Positions 25,641-34,299 of a stretch of DNA of 64,000 nt are shown here, piece by piece (positions within the stretch are counted from its first letter, which is position 1; each line of letters begins with the position of its first letter). The stretch is from positions 806,001 through 870,000 of the forward strand of contig OZ220688.1 in the NCBI GenBank assembly GCA_965116445.1, in the 5' to 3' direction. This DNA comes from Multivorans sp965116445 (GTDB lineage: Bacteria > Acidobacteriota > Thermoanaerobaculia > Multivoradales > Multivoraceae). The translations under genes and the position numbers were made by a program. A model generated the notes under the pieces. It was not told the DNA's origin and did no database searches. It worked only from the letters and a program-made list of their open reading frames with translations.

Positions 25641-28600
25641 TCAACTCATCATCGCTTGCATCACCCTGGCAACGGCCGGGTCCACTTGCCACCGGTTGAC
25701 GCTGGTCTCGCGCAGCAGGCTGAACCTGCAAGCAACTCGGAAGGCGGCCTGAAGTTCATCCTTGCCCAGCGTGCAGCCGGCGAGCTCCCTCGCCTCTGGG
25801 CCCAGAATCTCGTGCTGCTCAGCCATGCCGCACTCGTTGGCGAGGTGCAGCACCTCCGACAGGGGTTTCTGATCGAGACAGAAGGACGACCTCAGCCGGT
25901 CAGCATTCTCCGCAAGCAGAGCCGCGAAGCCGTCCTCTCCAACCAACTCAGTCGGACCAGCGCCGCTGCGGAGGCGGTGGAGAACCAGCTCGAGCAGTTC
26001 GGGCCAGCCCCCTGACAGCTCAGCGAGTCGGCGCTCCTGGTTCGAGTCGAGCAGGTGGCCTACATCCGGATCGTCGTCGAGAAACAGGACAGCGAAGTCG
26101 GCCGACCACGGTCGGAGGTACACCGGCTCGACGAAGCCTTGTTTCTCCCACTCGTCGATCGCGGCCTGATGATCCAGCAGGCGCCGTGCGTCAAGAGTGA
26201 ACACGACGCGCGCCAACCGGTCGCGCGAGCGGAGTTTCCTGAGCGCATCGATCGCCGCCTCGATCCACTCAACATCCCATGTCGGCCCTCCCGACGGCGC
26301 CAGGAGCAGGGTCGTCTCGTGACTTCTGACCTTGATGTGGCGCTTGAGATCGCGTTCGAAGCCTAAGGTGGACCGCGACGACGCCAACGGCTTGACATCC
26401 ACGAGGCCTTGGGTTTGCGCCAGAAAATCCCTCGTCTGCGCTACGCCGGCGGCGCCCGGCCCGCACACGAGCACGACGGTGTTGCGCCGGCTTCTGCGGT
26501 CGGCGTGTCCGGCGACTCGGCGCTCCTGCGCCAGGGTCAACGGACGGCTGAGCGGTCCCTTGTCACCGTGGCGCCGCCGGATTTCGTAGGGGCCGAGATC
26601 GGGCTCGACGGCCCGCCCCTCCAGCGCGGTGAGTTTTCGGTCGATTTCCTCCTGGTCTCCCAAAAGGGTCAGGACGTTCGGGTTCCGCAGCGTGTACTTG
26701 GCCTTGCCGTTGCAGTCGCGGATTCGCCGCAGTACGCCCAGCTCCGCCATTTCCTCGAGGAGCGCCACGAGTCTGCTTCGGTCGATGCCCTTGAAGCCGG
26801 CTCGCCACCATTGGCCCACGTCGTCGAAGATCCGTTCCTCGTCCGCCCCGTCATGCAGGATGCGCGGGTCGTCGCGGCACATCCAGGCGGTGGCATAGGC
26901 GATTGCCTCGTACTTTGAATCGAGTTGCAGCGTCCACTCGAACCGGTGCCGAATCTGCTCCTGCAGCTGGCGGCTGCGGTGAATTCCGTCCAGGAGATCA
27001 CGGTGGATGTTCGGTAGCCGAGCCGCTGTTCTGGGGCTGGCCGTCCTGGACATCTCGTTGACGAGCGAGGCACCGTAAATCTGCAGGAGGCTCGGATAGT
27101 AGTTTGCTCGCGCCAGTACACCGCGGACCAAGTGTGGTGGGTCGAACCGGTAGCCGCACGCCTGAAGTGGCAGGCGGAGGAGCAGTTCCGCTTGGCGCCG
27201 GTCTTCCGGCGCGAGGAAGGGGCCAATGCAGATCGGTTCGCCCAGGTGCGCCAGTGGGTGGTTCGATTGGGTCGTTGTCCGCAGCACGTTGTGGAGGCCT
27301 GCGAAGATCACCTTGATCGATCGGTCCCGATCCATGAGGAACTTGAGTCGCGAGGACTCGGCGAAGGTCTCGCGACTGCTGTTCAGACTGTCCCGACGCA
27401 GGAAGCCGTCGGCTTCGTCGAACATCAGCAGCAACCTCTGCCCGGTGTCCCTGTTGAAGCGTGCGTCCAGCGCGTCCATGAATGTCTCGACGGCCCTGGT
27501 CGCCAAGCTCGGCCGCTTGACTTCCTCGTCGATGGCGCCGATGCCTCTCAAGGCCGTCCAGATCGCGCCCCAGATGTCCGCCGTGTCCGTTTCGCCGATC
27601 CCGGCCGCGTTCAGGTCGATCACAACGGCGAAGTGGCCGCGAGCCGAGGCCGAATACCTCTCCTGAACTCGATGCAGCAGCGCGGTCTTGCCGAGTTGGC
27701 GACCGCCGTAGAGGAAACAAGAACCCTGGAAATCCATGATCTCGCGCTCCTCCTCTTCGCGCCCGAAGAACATCTCGGGCGGAACGGAACCGGCTCGGCG
27801 TCCGAAGGGCTGGCAGTAGGAGAAGGGCAGGGCCAAGGCGAAGAAGCAGGCCAGGCGGGAAGGCGGCTGCGCCGCGAGGAAGAGCAGTAGGCTCTCGTCC
27901 AGGGTGACAAAGGGCAGCGATTGCTCGAAGCTCTTCTGAGCGAGCTGTTCTCGTACGGTGTTGCTGAGCGGCGTCAAGCACACGACGATCGGCGCTCTAC
28001 CGCCTACCTTGCTCTGAACACGCTGAATCACCTGGGCCGCCGTCGGCGGATCGAAGAACATGAGGAGGCGATAGCGCCCTCCAGCTTGGGAGCCGAAGTG
28101 CGGCATGGGGCACTCGTCGCGGCTTGACAGCGGCGCGGTGATGAGGCTGCCGGCCCGGAAGTTCGTCTCTCTTCCGGCGCTAGGCTTGTCGAGTTGGAGC
28201 CGGACGTCCGGGAACCCCAGTCTCGTCAGCAGAGCGATCGTCGCTCCGGCAACCTTCTGTTTGCTTCCCGGTGCGGACCGCTTCAACGACCTCCAGCTCT
28301 CGAGCAAGCCGGCGGCAGACTCGCGGTCGTCCTCTTCCAACTTGTCGAAGCGGAGGCAGCCGCGCCTCCTTCCCTTCATGGCGGCCTCCACGGTTCCGCT
28401 CCAATCCTGCGCGGCTTGTCGGAGTTCCCCGCGGTCGGTCGCCAGGTATGCGTCCAGAAGCCACGGCTCGGGGTCTTCTGCCGTGGTTGGTGCGCTGATG
28501 TCTTCGCTGGAGCGGTGGAGGAGTTCGTTTGCGGCTACCAGATCGCCGTCGTCGATGTGCTGCTTGATCGTCCGGTATCTTGGGTCCGACTTGTCGGGGA

Positions 28601-31600
28601 TTGCGCTCTCCGCTTTGGCTTGGAGGGCCTTGAGGCTCTCGTCTACGGCCTTCTTCAGGCGGTGCTCGACCCGCCGGAGCTTCTCCCGCTGTTGAGCGAA
28701 CCGCTGGACGTTCCCCCGCTCTAGTTCCTCTTCCACGGAAAGGAGACGCCCATCCAACGACGTCCGGGGGTCCGGTTCAATCTGGCCGTGTCGAAAAGCC
28801 TGCTCCAGCGAGGCGCGTAGTTCTGACGCCTGCACGCGAAGCGTGTCGAGACTCTCGTCCCTGCTGGATTCGAGACGTTCCTGCCACTGCTCGGCCTCGG
28901 CGGCGCCGATGTGCTCGTCTCCGTCTGCCCAGTGTTCCGCCCAGTCCAGGACCCTCCGCGCGGTCTCGAAGTCCCCCAAGCCCAGATGGCGCTCGAATGC
29001 GTCTTCGAGGCTGGTTGGTTGTGCCGAGACGAGAGTTCCCAGTATCTTGGCGCCTTTACCTTCGGCCTCGCCATCTTCGGTGATACGGACCGCGGGTAGC
29101 CGGAAGAGGCCCGTCGCCTTCAGCAGCTCGGCGGGAGGTTCGTTCAGGTAATCCTCGTCGCAGCGCGGGTCGACGAGGTTCAGGACGCGACCCGTAGCTC
29201 GCTCCGCCACGCGGGCAGCCGCTTGCACGAGCAGTGGCCGCTCCGGAGCCGTACTCAAGTGCACGAACGTCTCTCTGAGCCGTGGCAGCTCATCTCGCAA
29301 CAGGGAGACGAACTCGTTGATCACGACGCGCCGGTGGTCCGTCGGACCGCTCTTTGCTAGGTCGAGGTACTCGTGGGCGAGTTCGAGTGGTCGCGCCAGC
29401 CGCCGCTGGAACTGGCGGAAGATCTTCGTGTCGATGCTCTGACGCGCTTTGAGCAATCCTCTGCTCGCCCTGTCCACGATCTCCCGCAGACCGTTGTGGT
29501 CCTCAAGGTCGGTGAGATGCGCCCGCACGCGACTCGGCTCGGCCGTGGCCAGAACTGCCTGGACGATCTGGCCGAGTTCCCCGCTGTCGCTGAGTAGCGC
29601 GTCCCAGACGCGGTTGGCGGGCGTGTACGCGAAGGGCCTCTGCGCGCGCTCGCTGCGCCAGGAGCGTAAGTCCTCCTGCAGCTTGGCCAGCGCCTCCTCG
29701 CGTTTCGTGTGACGCCTTGCCCGGCGCAGGGCGGCCCCGGCGTCTACTTGGGCTTTCTGGACGGCCCAGCTTCTCTGCGCCGCCTTCTGACAGAAATCGT
29801 ACAGCTCCGGGAGGCCCTCGTGGGTGAGGTGCTGGAGCAGGGCGGCGGCACCCGTGTAGGGGGCGAGAAGTGCCGGTCCCAGGGCCGCGGCGAAGCCGAG
29901 CAGAGCTACCGCGTTCTCGGTCTCCGGCGAGAGAGTTCCCGCTTCGGGCTCGTCCTCCACGGAGCGCTGGATGGCGTCCCGCAGGTCGGGCTCCAGCTCG
30001 CCGTGTGCCTTCTCCAGATGGGTCGAGTAGAGCGCGGCTTCAAGGAGAGAAGCTCGGGGCAGTCCCGCTTCGATGCCCGCTGTTTCGGCGTTTCGGCAGA
30101 GCTGATAGGCCTCGGCGAGACGGGGACCTTCGTCGGCAAGCGCTGCGGCTACGGCCTCGCGGATCCGCCGCTCCTGTTCGTTCCATCTAGGCGCTGGCTC
30201 TTTCTTGCCTTCTTCGGCCCCCCTTGCTTCCTCCGGCCGCGTTTCTTCGATGTCGACATCGGGTGTGCCGACAGCTCCTCTGTCCGGGCGCTCGCCGGGC
30301 TCCGTTGCCGAATCTTCCCCGGAGAGCTTCCGGCGCAGCACGTCGCCTGTAGGACTCGCAGCCGATTCCGCCGCTACGTCTGTGCCTGCGTCGGCATCGC
30401 CCGCCGGCTCGTCCGTTTCGTCGGCTGGCGATTCAAGGGCGAAGGTCGCGCTCGTGTCAGCCGGGACGCTCGTGGCGGGTGCCTTCTGGCTGGTCGCGTC
30501 AGTTGGTGCGAGCAGCCTCAGAAGATGATCCTCTGCCGACCGGTGTTGGTCTCTCGCCTCGGCGGCCCGTTTCCGGCAGGCATCCAGACGAAGATCGAGT
30601 TTGCGCTGCTCGTCGCGACTCGTTGGCTTCTCGGCCCGGAGTTCTTCCGTTTTCGCTTCAAGGTCGCGATGTCGCGCGTGGCTGTTCGCCAGTACTTCGA
30701 ACGCCGGCGGGATGGCGGCTAGAAGTCGGTCGAGTTCAGAGCGGGCCGCCGGCGGCTCCAAATCCGACAGGCCACGCCAGAGGACGCGGAGACCGTCGAG
30801 ATCGTCTCTGATCGCGTCGCTGGCCGCATGTCGGGCGATGTCGTCGAGCAGGCCATCGGCGGCGGTCAGGAGGTGGGTCGCGGCCGCGTCCTCGATCTCC
30901 ACCAGCTTCGAGGCGACGTTGGCTTGCAGGGTCTGGCAGCGTTTCTGGAGTTCGCTGGCGAACCCGCCGACGATCGACAGAGCTTCTACGTCGCTGACCG
31001 AGTCGAGGAGGTCGCCAAACGAATCGAAGGCCTGTTCAAAGACGGACTGCGTTTGGCCGATGGCTGGATCGAGAGCGGCTTGCGGCGCCACCCCGGCCGC
31101 CCTCCCGCTCGGTCGTCCCGGTGCCGGGTCGCTATCCGAAGCGGACGTCGCGATGGGCGCGGCGAGGAGAGCGCTGAACTCGGTCTTCAGCTCCGCTGCC
31201 TGCCGGACTGCTTCGACGAGGACGGACCGATCGTTCGTGAGCGAAGCGAGCGTAAACGTCAACAGGGTCGTCACGCGGCGCTCCTCGTCGTCCGCCGCGG
31301 TCCAGCTCTCAAGGCGCGACCTCACTTCGGCCTTTAGGCGGTCAAGGACGATCTCGTCGGAGCCCTCAGACCTGAGGAACTCCCTGTCAAGTCCGTCCAG
31401 AATGCAGTACTCCAGCGAAGGAGGCGTGTCAGTGGAACTCCGGCCCGCCGTGCTTTGACCACCGCCGGGTTGGACAGCCGGCTGTGCCCTCCAGTGCTTC
31501 CACAGGTCGCGGCGGTTCTTCGCGTTTCCATAGAAGGAGATCAGGATCTCCCTGTCTGATGCCCCGTGCAGCTCGGCGTCCACGCGGCACCGCACGTAGG

Positions 31601-31724
31601 TGCTCTTCAGGAGCTTCTTTCGAGGACCGCCGCTGAGGTACAGGGGCTTCTGCAGCTTCAGAAGTCCGTTCAGACAGCTGGGGAGGCCGTTCCCGAGTTC
31701 GCGTTGCTGTGCTTTCTCAGCCAT
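25641..31724 (-). CDS. Giant STAND/AAA-type ATPase (2027 residues), candidate defence sensor
   Basis: Order of parts: an N-terminal unrecognised domain (1-130); long helical regions with a charged coiled coil (about 340-410); an acidic, Ala/Thr/Pro-rich linker (about 405-520); more helices to about 1250; an alpha/beta segment (about 1255-1330). Next is a P-loop ATPase with Walker A GGRQLGKT (1340-1347), Walker B LLLMFDEAD (Asp1436, Glu1437) and sensor-like VIFAGLHNV, then a winged-helix-like region (about 1560-1690). A further alpha/beta domain has a degenerate P-loop, VCGPGAAGVAQT. The layout of helical repeats plus an Orc/STAND-like NTPase resembles signal-sensing ATPases. ATG 31724 is chosen; the frame opens at 31826. 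The HEPN-motif gene follows 7 nt later. Confidence 0.75.
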   Translation of the reverse strand: MAEKAQQRELGNGLPSCLNGLLKLQKPLYLSGGPRKKLLKSTYVRCRVDAELHGASDREILISFYGNAKNRRDLWKHWRAQPAVQPGGGQSTAGRSSTDTPPSLEYCILDGLDREFLRSEGSDEIVLDRLKAEVRSRLESWTAADDEERRVTTLLTFTLASLTNDRSVLVEAVRQAAELKTEFSALLAAPIATSASDSDPAPGRPSGRAAGVAPQAALDPAIGQTQSVFEQAFDSFGDLLDSVSDVEALSIVGGFASELQKRCQTLQANVASKLVEIEDAAATHLLTAADGLLDDIARHAASDAIRDDLDGLRVLWRGLSDLEPPAARSELDRLLAAIPPAFEVLANSHARHRDLEAKTEELRAEKPTSRDEQRKLDLRLDACRKRAAEARDQHRSAEDHLLRLLAPTDATSQKAPATSVPADTSATFALESPADETDEPAGDADAGTDVAAESAASPTGDVLRRKLSGEDSATEPGERPDRGAVGTPDVDIEETRPEEARGAEEGKKEPAPRWNEQERRIREAVAAALADEGPRLAEAYQLCRNAETAGIEAGLPRASLLEAALYSTHLEKAHGELEPDLRDAIQRSVEDEPEAGTLSPETENAVALLGFAAALGPALLAPYTGAAALLQHLTHEGLPELYDFCQKAAQRSWAVQKAQVDAGAALRRARRHTKREEALAKLQEDLRSWRSERAQRPFAYTPANRVWDALLSDSGELGQIVQAVLATAEPSRVRAHLTDLEDHNGLREIVDRASRGLLKARQSIDTKIFRQFQRRLARPLELAHEYLDLAKSGPTDHRRVVINEFVSLLRDELPRLRETFVHLSTAPERPLLVQAAARVAERATGRVLNLVDPRCDEDYLNEPPAELLKATGLFRLPAVRITEDGEAEGKGAKILGTLVSAQPTSLEDAFERHLGLGDFETARRVLDWAEHWADGDEHIGAAEAEQWQERLESSRDESLDTLRVQASELRASLEQAFRHGQIEPDPRTSLDGRLLSVEEELERGNVQRFAQQREKLRRVEHRLKKAVDESLKALQAKAESAIPDKSDPRYRTIKQHIDDGDLVAANELLHRSSEDISAPTTAEDPEPWLLDAYLATDRGELRQAAQDWSGTVEAAMKGRRRGCLRFDKLEEDDRESAAGLLESWRSLKRSAPGSKQKVAGATIALLTRLGFPDVRLQLDKPSAGRETNFRAGSLITAPLSSRDECPMPHFGSQAGGRYRLLMFFDPPTAAQVIQRVQSKVGGRAPIVVCLTPLSNTVREQLAQKSFEQSLPFVTLDESLLLFLAAQPPSRLACFFALALPFSYCQPFGRRAGSVPPEMFFGREEEEREIMDFQGSCFLYGGRQLGKTALLHRVQERYSASARGHFAVVIDLNAAGIGETDTADIWGAIWTALRGIGAIDEEVKRPSLATRAVETFMDALDARFNRDTGQRLLLMFDEADGFLRRDSLNSSRETFAESSRLKFLMDRDRSIKVIFAGLHNVLRTTTQSNHPLAHLGEPICIGPFLAPEDRRQAELLLRLPLQACGYRFDPPHLVRGVLARANYYPSLLQIYGASLVNEMSRTASPRTAARLPNIHRDLLDGIHRSRQLQEQIRHRFEWTLQLDSKYEAIAYATAWMCRDDPRILHDGADEERIFDDVGQWWRAGFKGIDRSRLVALLEEMAELGVLRRIRDCNGKAKYTLRNPNVLTLLGDQEEIDRKLTALEGRAVEPDLGPYEIRRRHGDKGPLSRPLTLAQERRVAGHADRRSRRNTVVLVCGPGAAGVAQTRDFLAQTQGLVDVKPLASSRSTLGFERDLKRHIKVRSHETTLLLAPSGGPTWDVEWIEAAIDALRKLRSRDRLARVVFTLDARRLLDHQAAIDEWEKQGFVEPVYLRPWSADFAVLFLDDDPDVGHLLDSNQERRLAELSGGWPELLELVLHRLRSGAGPTELVGEDGFAALLAENADRLRSSFCLDQKPLSEVLHLANECGMAEQHEILGPEARELAGCTLGKDELQAAFRVACRFSLLRETSVNRWQVDPAVARVMQAMMS

Positions 31725-31883
31725 GTAACCGTGAATGGCCGTGACTCTACACGGTCTCTTCGATGCAGTCAGGGCAGGCCCGGCCCGGAGGCGGCAGGAT
31801 CCCCCCGGGCGCTTTCTTTCGACCATGCAGGCGAAGGTCGTGGGAAGAAGCCCGGTGGGTTTGTCGCCGCCCGATGCGTCCGA

Positions 31884-33038
31884 TCATGTACTTCTGGCGG
31901 TCTCCGCCACCAACAGATCGACGACTTCCCGCAGGGCCTCGTCCTTGCTCGCCCCCTCGACAAGGCGGAGCCGGTAGAGGTCCAGCTGCCGGTCGGCGCT
32001 CGAGCCTTCGCGCACGATCGTCAGGCAGTGCCGGAGCTCTTGCTCGCAGCCGAGGGCGTGGGCGTCTTCGGCGAGTTCCTCGACGAGTTGCTCGAGTTCG
32101 TCCGCGATGTCGATACGGCCGCCGCGCCGCGTGTCGCCCAGGAAACCCAGCAGGCCGTAGCGCTGGGCGAGCCACTTGTTCTCGACGATGATCTCCGTCG
32201 GTGGTTCGGGCGGCAGGGTGCCCTCCCGGTCGTGTCGCGCCAGCATCCGGATCAGGGAGGCATAGAGGGCGACGATGCACATCGCGTCCTCGATCGCCGG
32301 GCAGGTGTCGCAGATTCGCAGTTCCACGGTCGGGAACTTGTGGGAAGGGCGGATGTCCCACCAGATTTCGCTGCCGTCCTTGATGAACGCCATGCGCTGG
32401 TACTCGCCCAGGAGCGCCTCGTACTCGGCATGGGAATGCAGTGGCCCAGGAATGCTGGTGCGAGGCATCGCCTCGAAGAGGTTCAACCGGTTGCACTTGA
32501 ACCCCGACTCGTGGCCTTCGCCGAACGGCGACGAGGCAGACAGCCCGATGAAGAGGGGCAGGTAGCGCCGGAGCGCCGTCATGACCCGGATCCGTGTGTC
32601 GAGGTCGCCGAAGCCGGCGTGGACGTGCATGCCGCAGATGACCAGGCGGCGCACTGTCTCCTGGTAGGTCGAGGCGAACTGCCGGTAACGGTCCTTCGGC
32701 GTCGGCAATTGCGCTTCCCAGGCCGCGAACGGATGGGTCGATGAGCCGATCACTGCCGCGCCGTGGGTGCGGGCCGCCTCGACGACGAGCCGGCGGGACT
32801 CCTTCAAACCGTCGCGCACCCCGGCGACGGAGTCGTGGACGGCCGTGTACGTTTCGATCTGGGAGCGAAGGAACTCGCGGACGATCTTCCCCTGGCCGCC
32901 GCCGGCCGCGGTACAGGCTTCGAAGATGCGGGGGTCCGGATCGCTCAGGAGATCCCGCGAGTCCGGGTCGACGAGGAAGAGTTCCTCCTCGACGCCGAGG
33001 GTGATCGTGACATCGTCGCCGTTCAGGGAGGGGCCCAT
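31884..33038 (-). CDS. Carboxylate-amine ligase, YbdK family (GCS2-like)
   Basis: 384 residues starting ITLGVEEELFLVDP, the glutamate-cysteine-ligase type 2 opening, with MHVHAGFGD, SSPFGEGHESGFKCNR and VELRICDTCP as further family landmarks. YbdK-type enzymes have weak glutamate-cysteine ligase activity in vitro; their true substrate is unknown. In other genomes such ligases can sit with circularly permuted ATP-grasp/alpha-E operons, and one of those lies 22 kb to the left in this window. The gene directly precedes the giant ATPase on the same strand with a gap of about 160 nt in which I find no convincing gene. Confidence 0.88.
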   Translation of the reverse strand: MGPSLNGDDVTITLGVEEELFLVDPDSRDLLSDPDPRIFEACTAAGGGQGKIVREFLRSQIETYTAVHDSVAGVRDGLKESRRLVVEAARTHGAAVIGSSTHPFAAWEAQLPTPKDRYRQFASTYQETVRRLVICGMHVHAGFGDLDTRIRVMTALRRYLPLFIGLSASSPFGEGHESGFKCNRLNLFEAMPRTSIPGPLHSHAEYEALLGEYQRMAFIKDGSEIWWDIRPSHKFPTVELRICDTCPAIEDAMCIVALYASLIRMLARHDREGTLPPEPPTEIIVENKWLAQRYGLLGFLGDTRRGGRIDIADELEQLVEELAEDAHALGCEQELRHCLTIVREGSSADRQLDLYRLRLVEGASKDEALREVVDLLVAETARST

Positions 33039-33066
33039 GGCCGGCGCACTCTACGCCGGATGGCGC

Positions 33067-34299
33067 CTAGTAGTGCAACTCCTCGCCTTCCGACTTCGCG
33101 ATCACCGCGGCGCCGACCGAATCGGAGGTGATGTTCACCATCGTTCGGAGCATGTCGAGCGGACGATCGACGCTGAGCATGACGCCGGCGAGCGCGTAGG
33201 CTTCGGGCGTGTTCAGGCCGATTGCTTCGAGCACGATGAAGATCATGACCAGGCCGGCGGAGGGAATGGCGGCCGCTCCGACCGAGGCCAGCAGGGCGGT
33301 CAGGACGACGATGGCCTGGGTAGCGAAGGAGAGTTCCGCGCCAAGTGCCTGGGCGATGAACAGAGCTCCCGCGCACTCGAACAGGGCGGTACCGTCCATG
33401 TTCACGGTGGCGCCCATGGGCAGGACGAAACCGGTCACCTTGTTCGAGGCGCCGACTCGTTCGCGGACGCACTTCATCGTCATCGGCAACGTGGCTGCCG
33501 AGGAACTGGTGGAGAAGGCCATGGCCATCGCCGAGCCCATCGCGCGGTAGTGGTCCAGCGGGTTCTTGCGAATGAAGAGGAAGAGCAGCGCCGGCAGGAC
33601 GACGAGGAAGTGGACGGCCAGACCCGCGCCGATCGTCAGCATGTACTTGGCGATCTGCTGGAAGAGATCGATGCCCAGGTCGTTCACGGTGCGGGTCAGG
33701 AGGGCGAAGACGCCCAACGGCAGCAGCAGAATGACCCATCTCGTGACCGTCATGATCGCCTGGAATCCGGCGCCGAACCCCTTGCGAAGAAACTCTCCCG
33801 CCGAGCCCGACATGACGCCGATCGCCGCGCCTATGCAGATGGAGAAGAAGATGAGGCCGAGGATCTCGCCCTCGGCCGCGGCGCCGACCGGATTAAGTGG
33901 AATCAGGTCCTGGACGAGTTGCTCAAGGATCGAGTCGGGGGTTTGCGCCCGCTCGGGGTCCATCGGCTCGGCTCCGGCAGGCACCGTGAAGCCGTCGCCC
34001 GGTCGTATGATGTTGACCAGCGTCAGGCCGACGAGGATCGCCATGAAGCTGCTCAGCGTGTACCACCCGAGTGTCTTGGCGCCCATTCGACCGATCGAGC
34101 GGCCGTCGCCGATTCCAGCCACGCCATGGACGATGGAGAGGAAGATCAGCGGCACGATGACCATCCGCAGCAGGCGCATGAAGCCGTCTGCAATCAGGCT
34201 GATCCAGCCGATGTCGAGGTCTGTCCCACGGGCGACGAGGCCGAACAGCACGCCCGCCGCCATCCCGATGAGTACCTGCCAGTGAAGTGCCAATTTCAT
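33067..34299 (-). CDS. Dicarboxylate/amino acid:cation symporter (DAACS family)
   Basis: 410 residues and about eight membrane helices plus two re-entrant loops. The substrate- and cation-binding signatures are SSSAATLPMTM in the first hairpin and ATVNMDGTALF in the helix 7 region. The family (GltP, DctA, GltT) takes up glutamate, aspartate or C4-dicarboxylates with protons or sodium. Its ATG shares the CATG sequence with the start of the divergent peptidase gene. Confidence 0.92.
   Translation of the reverse strand: MKLALHWQVLIGMAAGVLFGLVARGTDLDIGWISLIADGFMRLLRMVIVPLIFLSIVHGVAGIGDGRSIGRMGAKTLGWYTLSSFMAILVGLTLVNIIRPGDGFTVPAGAEPMDPERAQTPDSILEQLVQDLIPLNPVGAAAEGEILGLIFFSICIGAAIGVMSGSAGEFLRKGFGAGFQAIMTVTRWVILLLPLGVFALLTRTVNDLGIDLFQQIAKYMLTIGAGLAVHFLVVLPALLFLFIRKNPLDHYRAMGSAMAMAFSTSSSAATLPMTMKCVRERVGASNKVTGFVLPMGATVNMDGTALFECAGALFIAQALGAELSFATQAIVVLTALLASVGAAAIPSAGLVMIFIVLEAIGLNTPEAYALAGVMLSVDRPLDMLRTMVNITSDSVGAAVIAKSEGEELHY

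Noticed and set aside
27132..27890. Plus-strand frames inside the giant ATPase gene
   Set aside because: These are complementary readings of the P-loop region. The minus-strand frame is open for over 6 kb and carries the motifs.
31741..31883. Possible small gene or structured RNA between the ligase and the giant ATPase
   Set aside because: A short open frame ending GRACPDCIEETV is seen on the minus strand, but it has no ribosome site, no independent support and overlaps the ligase in another frame.
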